Below, one piece after another: positions 36,248-45,141 of a stretch of DNA of 55,009 nt. The translations under genes were made by a program, and so were the position numbers. The notes beneath the pieces are model-generated. The model was not told the origin of the DNA and did no database searches. It saw only the letters and a program-made list of their open reading frames with translations. This DNA comes from Flavobacteriaceae bacterium (lineage in GTDB: Bacteria; Bacteroidota; Bacteroidia; Flavobacteriales; Flavobacteriaceae): assembly GCA_009693635.1 (NCBI GenBank), contig SHWW01000004.1, positions 1 through 55,009 on the forward strand. The letters run 5' to 3'. Positions within the stretch are counted from its first letter, which is position 1. Each line of letters starts with the position of its first letter.

Positions 36248-38020
36248 ATGTCTGAAACATTAAAATCACAAGAGCAGTTTTTAGCTGAATTTAATTGGCA
36301 CAATTTTGAAGAAGGTATTGATGCCGTTGACCAAAAAAACTTACAAGAATTTGAACAATTAGTTTCTAAAACATTCATTGATACAGATCAAGAAGAAGTA
36401 GTAGAGGGTGTTGTAGTTAGAATTACAGATAGAGACGTTATTGTTGATATCAATGCAAAATCGGAAGGTGTTATTTCATTAAACGAATTCCGTTACAATC
36501 CAAACTTAAAAGTTGGTGACAAAGTTGAAGTATTAATTGACATCCGTGAGGATAAAACAGGTCAATTGGTATTGTCTCATAGAAAAGCGCGTACTATTAA
36601 ATCTTGGGATAGAGTTATTAGTGCAAACGAAACTGGAGAAATTGTTACTGGTTTCGTAAAATGCAGAACTAAAGGCGGAATGATTGTAGACGTTTTTGGA
36701 ATTGAAGCGTTTTTACCAGGATCTCAAATTGATGTTAAACCAATTAGAGATTATGATGTTTATGTAAATAAAATGATGGAATTTAAAGTTGTGAAAATTA
36801 ATCACGAATTTAAAAACGTAGTTGTATCTCACAAAGCGCTTATTGAAGCGGATATTGAAATCCAGAAAAAAGAAATCATCGGTCAATTGCAAAAAGGACA
36901 AGTATTAGAAGGTGTTGTTAAAAATATTACTTCTTATGGTGTGTTTATTGATTTAGGTGGTGTTGATGGATTGATTCACATTACTGACCTTTCTTGGAGT
37001 AGAATTAATCACCCAAGTGAAGTGTTAGAATTAGATCAAAAATTGAATGTTGTTATCCTTGACTTTGATGACGAGAAAACAAGAATTCAATTAGGATTGA
37101 AACAATTGAACGCACACCCATGGGACGCTTTAAATTCTGACATAAAAGTTGGTGACAAAGTAAATGGTAAAGTAGTTGTAATTGCTGATTACGGTGCTTT
37201 TATTGAAGTTGCTGAAGGTGTTGAAGGTTTAATCCACGTCTCTGAAATGTCATGGTCAACTCACTTGCGTTCGGCTCAAGATTTCGTGAAAGTTGGAGAT
37301 GTTGTGGAAGCTGTTATCTTAACACTTGACAGAGATGACCGTAAAATGTCATTAGGTATCAAACAATTAACGCAAGATCCTTGGACCGATATTACTGATA
37401 AATACCCAGTAGGTTCTAAACATTCGGGTATCGTTAGAAACTTTACAAATTTTGGAATTTTTGTAGAATTAGAAGAAGGAATTGACGGATTGATTTATAT
37501 CTCTGACCTTTCTTGGACTAAGAAAATCAAACATCCGTCTGAATTTGTAAATGTTGGTGAAAAATTAGATGTAATAGTATTAGAATTAGATGTTGAAGGT
37601 CGTAAATTATCATTAGGACACAAACAAACTACTGCTAATCCTTGGGATCAATATGAAGATTCTTTCGCAGTTGGAACTATCCACACAGGTGAAATTTATG
37701 AAATTGTTGATAAAGGTGCTACTGTAGAATTTGGAGATGATATTGTTGCTTTCATTCCTACACGTCACCTTGAAAAAGAAGATGGCAAGAAATTAAAAAA
37801 AGGAGATTCAGCTGAATTTAAAGTAATTGAATTCAACAAAGAATTTAAAAGAGTAGTAGCGTCTCACACTGCCATATTCCGTGATGAAGAAGATAAAAAT
37901 GTTAAAGCTGTTACTGAAGCTATTGCCAATAATACAAATACGCAAGCATCTTCATTAGGAGATAACAACGATATGTTAGCTGTATTAAAAGCTAAAATGG
38001 AAAAGAGCGAAAAAAAATAA
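36248..38020 (+). CDS. rpsA: 30S ribosomal protein S1
   Basis: Multi-domain RNA-binding ribosomal protein that helps load mRNA onto the 30S subunit, important in a phylum with few Shine-Dalgarno sequences. It has 590 residues, in the usual range. Repeated S1 (OB-fold) domains are visible. The most typical are GQVLEGVVKNITSYGVFIDL, GDKVNGKVVVIADYGAFIEV and GSKHSGIVRNFTNFGIFVEL, each followed by GLIHI/GLIYI and LSWS/LSWT, and then a VGDVVEAVIL- or LDVIVLELD-type block. Two more divergent domains precede these and one follows (GTIHTGEIYEIVDKGATVEF). The C-terminal tail is low-complexity (NNTNTQASSLGDNN). The gene has its own promoter, a structured leader and a strong terminator. Confidence 0.97.
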   Translation: MSETLKSQEQFLAEFNWHNFEEGIDAVDQKNLQEFEQLVSKTFIDTDQEEVVEGVVVRITDRDVIVDINAKSEGVISLNEFRYNPNLKVGDKVEVLIDIREDKTGQLVLSHRKARTIKSWDRVISANETGEIVTGFVKCRTKGGMIVDVFGIEAFLPGSQIDVKPIRDYDVYVNKMMEFKVVKINHEFKNVVVSHKALIEADIEIQKKEIIGQLQKGQVLEGVVKNITSYGVFIDLGGVDGLIHITDLSWSRINHPSEVLELDQKLNVVILDFDDEKTRIQLGLKQLNAHPWDALNSDIKVGDKVNGKVVVIADYGAFIEVAEGVEGLIHVSEMSWSTHLRSAQDFVKVGDVVEAVILTLDRDDRKMSLGIKQLTQDPWTDITDKYPVGSKHSGIVRNFTNFGIFVELEEGIDGLIYISDLSWTKKIKHPSEFVNVGEKLDVIVLELDVEGRKLSLGHKQTTANPWDQYEDSFAVGTIHTGEIYEIVDKGATVEFGDDIVAFIPTRHLEKEDGKKLKKGDSAEFKVIEFNKEFKRVVASHTAIFRDEEDKNVKAVTEAIANNTNTQASSLGDNNDMLAVLKAKMEKSEKK

Positions 38021-38098
38021 TTTATTTTTTTATATAAAAAGTTCCAAAAAAAATTCAAGCTGAATATAAAAGTTTGTAATATTTATAATTAATTTGAT

Positions 38099-38135
38099 AA
38101 TAATGAGCTCGATATTTTATCGGGCTCATTATTTT
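38099..38135 (+). terminator. Terminator after rpsA
   Basis: ATAATGAGCTCGAT, loop ATTTT, ATCGGGCTCATTAT then TTTTT: a ~14-bp stem with one G-U wobble. Confidence 0.9.
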
Positions 38136-38333
38136 TACATTATAATATGTCAATTGATTTCTTTTTTTTAAAGATTTACAATCTGCTTTCTTTGGGTGAT
38201 TGAGTTTCTCCCCGAAGGTTAAGGAATACTAATATATTCTTTACAAGTATTTTAAAATATAGCAACACTTTAAAGTATTCCAAACTTATTTTCTAAATTT
38301 TGACAGTATTTTTTAATGTTGGTATTGAATTAA

Positions 38334-38360
38334 ATAAAAAAATCTCCACAAGGGAGATTT
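38334..38360 (-). terminator. Terminator of the TlpA-like gene
   Basis: On the minus strand AAATCTCC, loop CTTGT, GGAGATTT followed by a T-run. The rest of the gap back to the rpsA terminator (38136-38333) shows no gene. Confidence 0.85.
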
Positions 38361-38381
38361 AATTCTATATATTTCTATAAA

Positions 38382-39542
38382 CTAAATAGCTCCTATAAGT
38401 GCTAAGATTTTAGCTTTTAATTCTGCTCCACGCAAATCTTTTGCAACAATAGTTCCTTTTGCATCTATTATATAGTTTGATGGAATAGCATTTATTCCGT
38501 AGGTTAATGCTATTGGATCTTGAAAATCTTTTAAATTTGAAACTTGATTCCAAGTCAATTTATCTTTTGCAATAGCTTCTTTCCATTTTTTTGCATCTTT
38601 ATCTAAAGAAATACTTATAATATTTAAACCTTTAGTATGAAATTCATTGTATAACGCAACTATAATAGGGTTTTCAGCACGACAAGGGTTGCACCAAGAT
38701 GCCCAGAAATCGATGATAGTAACTTTTCCTAAAGATTCTTTCAAAGATATTGATTTTCCTTCAGGGTTTGGAGCAGAAAAATCAGGAGCTATGCTTCCTA
38801 CTTCTGTAGAAGTAGCTACAACTATAGGTTTTCCAATTTTATCCAATTTAAATTGGATTGATTTTCCAGGTTTATATTTTTTTAATTCAGGGCTAAAACT
38901 CGCAAAAATCTTTTTAACTCTTACTAAATCGACACTTGGATCGTTTAACATACTGTCAACAATTAGAGCAGATATTAAAGCTTTAGGATTGGTTTCAGCA
39001 AATTTCACATAAAAATCCATTCCTTCTTTTTGAATCACTTGATACTCTTTCATCAACTTATTGATTGTAATAGTGTCTTTTGCTTCTTGTGCAGCATTCA
39101 TTTTAGCCATATTAGCGTTTTGAAAAGCCATCATTTTTTTCTGAGAATCTTTTTGGAATTTTACAATATCAATGTTAAATTTTGAGAAAACATCATTGTT
39201 AAATGTTCCAGAAAGTTTTGATTTTTGGATGCTATCTTTATCAACAATTACCTCAATATCACCGTTTTCTAAAATAAATGGAACTTTCCCTTGTAGAGCC
39301 TCTACTTGCAACAACATTATTTCTGGCTCTTTTGCAGATCCTTTAATTGTAAATTTTCCATCTTTAATTTTAACGGTATCAATTGGTCTTAATTGACCTG
39401 TTTCATCTTGTCTTTCAAGAACTACAGTTTTACCATCTGCTATACCTTTTATAGTTCCGGAAATGACGTATTCATTAACTCCTGCTTTATTACAAGAAAA
39501 CAAAACTGCTGAAACAGTTAGTAATAATAATAATCTTTTCAT
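38382..39542 (-). CDS. TlpA-like thioredoxin lipoprotein with DUF4369 domain
   Basis: A periplasm-facing thiol-disulfide oxidoreductase, 386 residues. The N-terminus MKRLLLLLTVSAVLFSCNKA is a lipoprotein signal with the lipobox cysteine at 17. Residues ~25-120 (YVISGTIKGIADGKTVVLER) match the DUF4369 domain common in Bacteroidota. The middle is a charged helical linker. The C-terminal AhpC/TSA-thioredoxin domain has IAPDFSAPNPEGKSISLKE and the redox motif WASWCNPCRAENP, then DPIALTYGINAIPSNYIID with the cis-Pro. It should keep envelope proteins reduced or feed electrons to cytochrome maturation; the partner is unknown. It is monocistronic. Confidence 0.92.
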   Translation of the reverse strand: MKRLLLLLTVSAVLFSCNKAGVNEYVISGTIKGIADGKTVVLERQDETGQLRPIDTVKIKDGKFTIKGSAKEPEIMLLQVEALQGKVPFILENGDIEVIVDKDSIQKSKLSGTFNNDVFSKFNIDIVKFQKDSQKKMMAFQNANMAKMNAAQEAKDTITINKLMKEYQVIQKEGMDFYVKFAETNPKALISALIVDSMLNDPSVDLVRVKKIFASFSPELKKYKPGKSIQFKLDKIGKPIVVATSTEVGSIAPDFSAPNPEGKSISLKESLGKVTIIDFWASWCNPCRAENPIIVALYNEFHTKGLNIISISLDKDAKKWKEAIAKDKLTWNQVSNLKDFQDPIALTYGINAIPSNYIIDAKGTIVAKDLRGAELKAKILALIGAI

Positions 39543-39650
39543 TTTAATTTGTTTTTGATTTAAGAATGCAAAAGTATTTAAAAAAAAAATTGATTTTGCA
39601 TTTTGAAACTTAATTTTTTGTTATAGTTTACTATTTAGCCATTTTATTAT

Positions 39651-41051
39651 TTAAGGAAATACAAAATTACTAATTGGAACTGAAGTAGTTCTAATGCCAC
39701 AAATTCCTTTTTCTATATTTATCAAATTATGAAATCCACGAGATTTTAATATTGAAGCCATAATTACCGAACGATATCCGCCAGCACAATGCAAATAAAA
39801 ATTTATATTTTTAGGAATTAAATCTAAATTTGAATTTATCGTATCTAAAGGAAGATTTGTAGCATTTTCTATATGATCCACTTCAAATTCACTAGGTTTT
39901 CTTGCATCAACAACAATACTTTGAGTCGATAATTCTATTGCGAACTGTTCCGGCGTAATAGAATTTATACTATCTGTTTCAAACCCTGAATTTTTCCAAG
40001 CCGAAATTCCACCTTCAAGATAACCTAAAACATTGTCAAATCCCACTCTTGCAAGGCGAGTAATTGTTTCTTGTTCCATTTCTTCTGGAGTAATTAAAAG
40101 TAAAGGTTGTTTGGTATTCATAAGCAAGGAACCTACCCAAGGAGCAAAATTACCTTGAATTCCAATAAATATTGAACGTGGCACATGACTTTTTACGAAA
40201 TCATTTTCGTGACGAACATCTAAAATAACAGCATCATTATCATTTGCTAAAGTATCAAATTCAGCAGGTTTTAAAGGTTTTGATGATTTTTTAATAACAG
40301 AATCCAAACTTTCATAACCTTGAATATTCATCATTACATTTTGTGGAAAATAGGCTGGAGGCAGCCCCAATCCATCTAAAATTTCAGTAGTAAATTCTTT
40401 AATAGTCATATTTGCTCGTAAAGCATAATTCGTTTTCTTTTGGTTTCCCAAAGTATCCGTGGTTTCTTTGCTCATATTTTTTCCGCAAGCACTTCCCGCA
40501 CCGTGACTTGGATACACTATTAAATCATCAGATAAAGGCATAATTTTGTTTCTCAAAGAATCATATAAATAAGAGGCTAATTTTTCTTGAGTCAAATCAT
40601 TAACCAACGATTGGGCTAAATCGGGACGACCAACATCTCCAATAAATAATGTGTCTCCTGTGATTATTCCGTGTTCTTTTCCGTTTTCATCGATAAGTAG
40701 ATAACAGGTACTTTCCATCGTATGACCCGGAGTGTGAATTGCCTTAATAATATAATCTCCAACTTTAAATTCTTCGTTATCCGTTGCAATGATAGCATCA
40801 AATTTAGGTTTTGCAGTTGGTCCAAAAATAATTTTTGCACCAGTTTTTTTAGCTAAATCGAGATGTCCAGAAACAAAATCAGCATGAAAATGTGTTTCAA
40901 AAATATATTTAATTTTAGCATGATCTGCAAATGCCTTGTCAATATATGGCAGCACTTCTCTAAGTGGATCAAAAATAGCAACTTCGCCTTTATTTTCAAT
41001 ATAATATGCAGCTTGTGCAATGCATCCCGTATAAATTTGTTGAATTTTCAT
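39651..41051 (-). CDS. CstB-like persulfide dioxygenase-rhodanese fusion (MBL fold)
   Basis: A 466-residue fusion. Residues ~1-240 form a metallo-beta-lactamase domain of the ETHE1/persulfide dioxygenase type. The signature is ETHFHADFVSGH, with Phe at the position that is His in ordinary MBL hydrolases, plus IHTPGHTMEST and GDTLFIGDVGRPDL. Two rhodanese-like domains follow. The first (AVILDVRHENDFVKSHVP) has no cysteine at its active-site loop (LLLITPEEM) and looks inactive. The second (IVVDARKPSEFEVDHIENAT) has the catalytic loop FYLHCAGGYRS. This MBL, pseudo-rhodanese, rhodanese order is that of CstB, which oxidises persulfides to thiosulfate. It is 50 nt downstream of a TauE/SafE exporter gene, as expected for sulfide detoxification. 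Confidence 0.9.
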   Translation of the reverse strand: MKIQQIYTGCIAQAAYYIENKGEVAIFDPLREVLPYIDKAFADHAKIKYIFETHFHADFVSGHLDLAKKTGAKIIFGPTAKPKFDAIIATDNEEFKVGDYIIKAIHTPGHTMESTCYLLIDENGKEHGIITGDTLFIGDVGRPDLAQSLVNDLTQEKLASYLYDSLRNKIMPLSDDLIVYPSHGAGSACGKNMSKETTDTLGNQKKTNYALRANMTIKEFTTEILDGLGLPPAYFPQNVMMNIQGYESLDSVIKKSSKPLKPAEFDTLANDNDAVILDVRHENDFVKSHVPRSIFIGIQGNFAPWVGSLLMNTKQPLLLITPEEMEQETITRLARVGFDNVLGYLEGGISAWKNSGFETDSINSITPEQFAIELSTQSIVVDARKPSEFEVDHIENATNLPLDTINSNLDLIPKNINFYLHCAGGYRSVIMASILKSRGFHNLINIEKGICGIRTTSVPISNFVFP

Positions 41052-41101
41052 TGGATTAGAATTAGATAATTATTGTTATACAAATAAATAAAAAATTGGA
41101 A

Positions 41102-41896
41102 CTAAAAAATAAGTTCTTTGGTTAAAATAAAAACAGCCATTATTAAAACAAACCATCCAAATATTTTTTTAAGGCTTTTTTCATTGAAAAACCTACTCAT
41201 ATAAATACCTACAAAGATACCAAACATTGCAACAGCAGCAAAGCGAAACAAGAAAATCCAATCAACATTTATGTTTTGAACATCACCAGAAAATCCAATT
41301 AATGAATTAATGGCAATTATCAATAATGAAGTTCCAATTGCTTTCTTTATTGATAGTTTTGCAAAATGAAACAAAGCAGGAATTATCAGAAATCCTCCCC
41401 CAGCACCAATAAGTCCAATTAAAATTCCTACACAAAAAATTTGTACTATTATTAGAAAAAGATTTTGTTTTTTTTCTATTGTATCTCTGTTAATTGTTTT
41501 TGGAGTTTTAAGCATCAAAAATGCCGCAAAAAGCATTACTACAGCAAACAAAACCATCAAGAAAACGTTTTTTGTTATTATAAATGTACTATTTTCATAA
41601 AGTACTTCTGGAATTGAATGCACAATAAATTTCCGAGTTATATAAACTGAAATTAGAGAAGGTAAAGCAAAAAAAAGTCCGGTTTTTAAAATTACATTCC
41701 CATTTTTAAAATTTATTAAAGTTCCAAATAAAGAGGTTATCCCAACGATGAAAAGCGAATAGGCCGAAGCTATAATTGGATTTAAATGGAGGATATAAAC
41801 TAACACTGGAACGGTTAATATGGAACCTCCACCACCTGTTAACCCTAGTATAACCCCAATTAAAAGAGCGCAAAAATATTCTATAAATTCAATCAT
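41102..41896 (-). CDS. TauE/SafE family sulfite/anion exporter
   Basis: A 264-residue integral membrane protein with about eight hydrophobic segments. It shows the two family repeats: GVILGLTGGGGSILTVPVLV near the N-terminus and GILIGLIGAGGGFLIIPAL in the second half. The TauE/SafE family exports sulfite, sulfoacetate or other sulfur anions. Its place directly upstream of the CstB-like gene, same strand, supports export of sulfite or thiosulfate formed from persulfide oxidation. A -7-like TAAATTTG (minus strand, 41916-41923) lies ~20 nt upstream of the ATG, without a clear -33. No CstR-type repressor is next to it. Confidence 0.92.
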   Translation of the reverse strand: MIEFIEYFCALLIGVILGLTGGGGSILTVPVLVYILHLNPIIASAYSLFIVGITSLFGTLINFKNGNVILKTGLFFALPSLISVYITRKFIVHSIPEVLYENSTFIITKNVFLMVLFAVVMLFAAFLMLKTPKTINRDTIEKKQNLFLIIVQIFCVGILIGLIGAGGGFLIIPALFHFAKLSIKKAIGTSLLIIAINSLIGFSGDVQNINVDWIFLFRFAAVAMFGIFVGIYMSRFFNEKSLKKIFGWFVLIMAVFILTKELIF

Positions 41897-42026
41897 ATTG
41901 ATAATGAAAAGTGATCAAATTTATGAAAAATATATTTGTATAAATTAGAATTATTAAAAATACTTTAACTAAAAATTATTAATCGTTTTTTGAGCATTTA
42001 ATATAAATTGTATTATTTTTATTTTT

Positions 42027-43145
42027 ATGAAAAATGTATTTAGAAAAGGCTTTTATTTTAAGCAATATGAAGCTCCATTTCAATCGCCATTTGATAAGCT
42101 TTTTGAAGTATTTAAAGAGTTAATAACACATACATCAGGCGATTTTGATGAGGCAATTGATTGGTTGCGTGAGTTGGATAAAGAATACAAACTAACCGAT
42201 TCAAGCTATACGATAGATGATTTTATTGATGATTTAAAGAAAAAAGGGTACATTCGTGAAGAACTAAAAGAAGATGGTTCGTCTGGTATTGGTATTACAG
42301 CCAAAACGGAGCGGTCAATTCGCCAACAAGCCTTAGACCAAATTTTTGGCAATTTAAAGCGTTCAGGAAATGGAAATCACAAAACGAAGCATTTAGGAAA
42401 TGGTGACGAGCATACTGGAGAATTGCGTGAATTTCATTTTGGTGATGGATTAGAACAAATTTCTTTGACAGAGAGTTTACGAAATGCACAAATTAATAAT
42501 GGGGTTGACGATTTCCAATTGACAGAAAAAGATTTGGTCGTAGAAGATACTCAATTTAAATCCCAAATGAGTACCGTTTTGATGATTGACATCAGTCATA
42601 GTATGATACTTTATGGTGAAGACCGTATTACACCTGCTAAAAAAGTGGCAATGGCTTTGACAGAATTAATCACATCGAGATACCCAAAAGATACCTTAGA
42701 TATTTTGGTTTTTGGAAATGACGCATGGACAATTGAAATTCGTGATTTACCGTATTTGAAAGTCGGTCCCTATCATACTAATACAGTAGCTGGTTTGCAA
42801 TTAGCTATGGATTTATTAAGAAGAAAGCGCAACACAAACAAGCAAATTTTTATGATTACTGATGGAAAACCGAGTTGTGTTCGTGAAAAAGATGGTGATT
42901 ATTATATGAACAGCAATGGATTGGACGAATATATTGTAAATAAATGTTACAGCCAAGCACAACAAGCCAGAAAATTACACATTCCAATAACGACTTTTAT
43001 GATTGCAAATGATCCGTATTTACAAAAATTTGTTAATCGATTTACAGAAGAAAATCAAGGAAAAGCTTTTTACACGGGGTTGAAAGGACTTGGAGAAATG
43101 ATATTCGAGGATTATGAAACGAATAGAAAAAAGAGAATTAAATAG
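42027..43145 (+). CDS. VWA domain protein, partner of MoxR-like AAA+ ATPase
   Basis: A 372-residue cytosolic protein. The N-terminal ~170 residues are charged and helical (FDEAIDWLRELDKEYKLTDS, TIDDFIDDLKKKGYIREELK) with a Gly/Asn/His-rich linker (RSGNGNHKTKHLGNGDEH). The von Willebrand A domain begins at ~183 with an intact MIDAS DxSxS at Asp188 (MIDISHSM), and ITDGKPS supplies the later metal ligand. It has no signal peptide or membrane segment. It is followed after 37 nt by the AAA+ gene, the typical VWA/MoxR-type pair in which the VWA protein is an adaptor or client-binding partner for a chaperone- or chelatase-like ATPase. The client is unknown. Confidence 0.85.
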   Translation: MKNVFRKGFYFKQYEAPFQSPFDKLFEVFKELITHTSGDFDEAIDWLRELDKEYKLTDSSYTIDDFIDDLKKKGYIREELKEDGSSGIGITAKTERSIRQQALDQIFGNLKRSGNGNHKTKHLGNGDEHTGELREFHFGDGLEQISLTESLRNAQINNGVDDFQLTEKDLVVEDTQFKSQMSTVLMIDISHSMILYGEDRITPAKKVAMALTELITSRYPKDTLDILVFGNDAWTIEIRDLPYLKVGPYHTNTVAGLQLAMDLLRRKRNTNKQIFMITDGKPSCVREKDGDYYMNSNGLDEYIVNKCYSQAQQARKLHIPITTFMIANDPYLQKFVNRFTEENQGKAFYTGLKGLGEMIFEDYETNRKKRIK

Positions 43146-43182
43146 GATTTAAGTAAAAAAAATAGAACGATAATTTACCAAT

Positions 43183-44646
43183 ATGAAAATAGATACTATT
43201 AATACTTTAGGAGAATTAAAAGCTGCAGGTTACCAAAGTAAAAGTATAAAAGACGAATTACGAAATAATCTTAGGGAAAAAATTAAATCAGGAAAACTTT
43301 TATTTGAGGGCGTTCACGGATTTGAAAATACGGTAATTCCAGAATTAGAACGTGCTATATTATCGCGCCACAATATCAATTTATTGGGGCTTCGTGGTCA
43401 AGCGAAAACAAGATTGGCACGCTTGATGATTGAATTGTTAGATGAATTTATGCCTATTGTTGCAGGTTCTGAAATCAACGATGATCCATTAAAACCAATC
43501 TCTCGATTTGCAAAAGATTTAATTGTTATTGAAGGAGATAAAACACCAATTAATTGGGTTCATAGAAGCGAAAGATTTTTTGAAAAATTAGCTACACCTG
43601 ATGTTACTGTTGCAGATTTGATTGGCGATGTTGATCCAATAAAAGCTGCAAATTTAAAATTATCCTATGCTGATGACCGTGTAATTCATTTTGGAATGAT
43701 TCCAAGAGCAAATCGTTGCATATTTGTAATCAACGAATTACCGGATTTACAAGCACGAATTCAAGTGGCATTATTCAATATTTTACAAGAAGGCGACATT
43801 CAGATTCGTGGATTTAAATTAAGAATGCCCTTGGATATGCAATTTGTATTTACTGCAAATCCAGAAGATTTTACCAATCGAGGAAGTATCGTTACGCCTT
43901 TGAAAGATAGAATTGGGTCTCAAATTTTGACGCATTATCCTGAAACAATTAAAATCGCAAGAACAATCACCGAGCAAGAAGCCAAGTTGGATTTGCTTCA
44001 AAGTGATGCCGTTTATGTTCCTTTATTAGCCAAAGATTTATTAGAGCAAATTAGTTTTGAAGCTCGCGAAAGTGAATATATTGACAATAAAAGTGGGGTA
44101 AGTGCCAGAATGAGTATTACTGCTTTTGAGAATTTATTAAGTACTGCAGAACGTCGTGCATTAAAATCTGGGGCTGAAAAAACCACGGTTAGACTATCTG
44201 ATTTTATGGGAATTATTCCTGCAATTACTGGTAAAGTAGAATTGGTTTACGAAGGAGAGCAAGAAGGAGCGGCAGCAGTAGCGCAACATTTAATTGGCGA
44301 TGCAATTCACACATTCTTTCCAGCATATTTTCCTAAGATTGAAAAATTGGAAAAACAAGGTGAAAAAACAGCTTATTCCGATTTATTGGAGTGGTTTTTC
44401 TCGGAAAATGGGTTCGAATTATTAGATGATTCTTCGGATGAGGAATACAAATCTATATTAGATTCAATAGCTCCTTTATCAATTTTAATAAAAAAATACC
44501 AACCTCAACTTGCAAAAGAGGATGTTTATTTTATGAAAGAATTTATTTTATGGTCACTAGTTGAATATGATAAATTGAGTAAAGACAGAATTTCTCAAGG
44601 GTACCAATTCAGTGATATGTATGGGAATTATATTAACAAATTGTAA
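43183..44646 (+). CDS. MoxR/ChlI-like AAA+ ATPase
   Basis: A 487-residue ATPase related to the magnesium chelatase I subunit and MoxR. The nucleotide loop is LLGLRGQAKTRLARL, with Ala74 in place of the last Walker A glycine; the lysine (75) and threonine (76) are kept. FVINELPDLQARIQVALFNI takes the place of the Walker B and following helix, with FVFTANPEDFTNRGSIVTPLKDRIG containing sensor 1 and the arginine-finger region. The C-terminal part (RMSITAFENLLSTAERRALK, RLSDFMGIIPAITGKVELVY) is helical. It pairs with the upstream VWA gene. Chlorophyll-type metal insertion is unlikely here because no porphyrin genes are present; a protein-remodelling role is the usual inference. Confidence 0.88.
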   Translation: MKIDTINTLGELKAAGYQSKSIKDELRNNLREKIKSGKLLFEGVHGFENTVIPELERAILSRHNINLLGLRGQAKTRLARLMIELLDEFMPIVAGSEINDDPLKPISRFAKDLIVIEGDKTPINWVHRSERFFEKLATPDVTVADLIGDVDPIKAANLKLSYADDRVIHFGMIPRANRCIFVINELPDLQARIQVALFNILQEGDIQIRGFKLRMPLDMQFVFTANPEDFTNRGSIVTPLKDRIGSQILTHYPETIKIARTITEQEAKLDLLQSDAVYVPLLAKDLLEQISFEARESEYIDNKSGVSARMSITAFENLLSTAERRALKSGAEKTTVRLSDFMGIIPAITGKVELVYEGEQEGAAAVAQHLIGDAIHTFFPAYFPKIEKLEKQGEKTAYSDLLEWFFSENGFELLDDSSDEEYKSILDSIAPLSILIKKYQPQLAKEDVYFMKEFILWSLVEYDKLSKDRISQGYQFSDMYGNYINKL

Positions 44647-44651
44647 TTAAA

Positions 44652-44687
44652 AATGGGTTTAGATAATTATCTAAACCCATTTTTTTA
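44652..44687. terminator. Bidirectional terminator between MoxR-like and J-KTSC genes
   Basis: A perfect 30-nt palindrome (AATGGGTTTAGATAA and its complement) followed by TTTTTT and preceded by AAA, serving both convergent genes. Confidence 0.92.
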
Positions 44688-44700
44688 TAATAAACAAAAC

Positions 44701-45141
44701 TTAATCTTGGTTGATTGTTTTTCTCCAAGTAAAAGAATTTAATATGTGTCTTTTTGCAAATCTTCCGGGAGAATCTGCATTTATCATCTTTACATAAGTA
44801 GCTTTTGGAACGCTAATGTACTCATATACACTTCCATTAGAAAAGTTTATTATTAAACGACCATCAACAAATTTATAATCTGTGATTGTTGTGTTAGAAA
44901 TAGTTTCTGAATATTCTGGTAGGTTTTGTTTTATAGTTTCAGTATTGATACTAACCAAAAAATGATAGGCTTCAATAATTTTTTTGCTATTTTCTTCTGC
45001 TTCTTTCAAACCCGCTTCGTCACCTTGAAATTTATCAGGATGTGACTCTTTCATTGCATTACGATAGATCGTTTTTAAATCTTTTAATTCTACTGTTTTA
45101 TCTACATTTAATAACTTTCGGTATTCAACTATTTTTTTCAT
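44701..45141 (-). CDS. J-domain/KTSC domain fusion protein
   Basis: A 146-residue protein. Residues ~5-65 are a J-domain: YRKLLNVDKTVELKDLKTIY, NAMKESHPDKFQGDE with the HPD motif intact, then EENSKKIIEAYHFLVSIN. Residues ~75-135 match a KTSC domain (ITDYKFVDGRLIINFSNGSV, YEYISVPKATYVKMI, SPGRFAKRHI). J-domains recruit and stimulate DnaK; KTSC domains are small putative nucleic-acid-associated modules. The fusion suggests that DnaK is guided to a KTSC-bound target, which is my inference. It has its own consensus promoter and a ~66-nt leader, and converges with the MoxR-like gene. Confidence 0.87.
   Translation of the reverse strand: MKKIVEYRKLLNVDKTVELKDLKTIYRNAMKESHPDKFQGDEAGLKEAEENSKKIIEAYHFLVSINTETIKQNLPEYSETISNTTITDYKFVDGRLIINFSNGSVYEYISVPKATYVKMINADSPGRFAKRHILNSFTWRKTINQD

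Noticed and set aside
43387-43410. Altered Walker A (GLRGQAKT) as evidence for an inactive ATPase
   Set aside because: Lysine and threonine are intact, and this form appears to be usual in this ChlI-like subfamily, so loss of activity is not supported.
42027-45141. VWA + MoxR-like + J-KTSC genes as a novel defence system
   Set aside because: There is no nuclease, mobile element, phage-related neighbour or compositional shift, and the J-KTSC gene is convergent with its own promoter rather than part of the operon.
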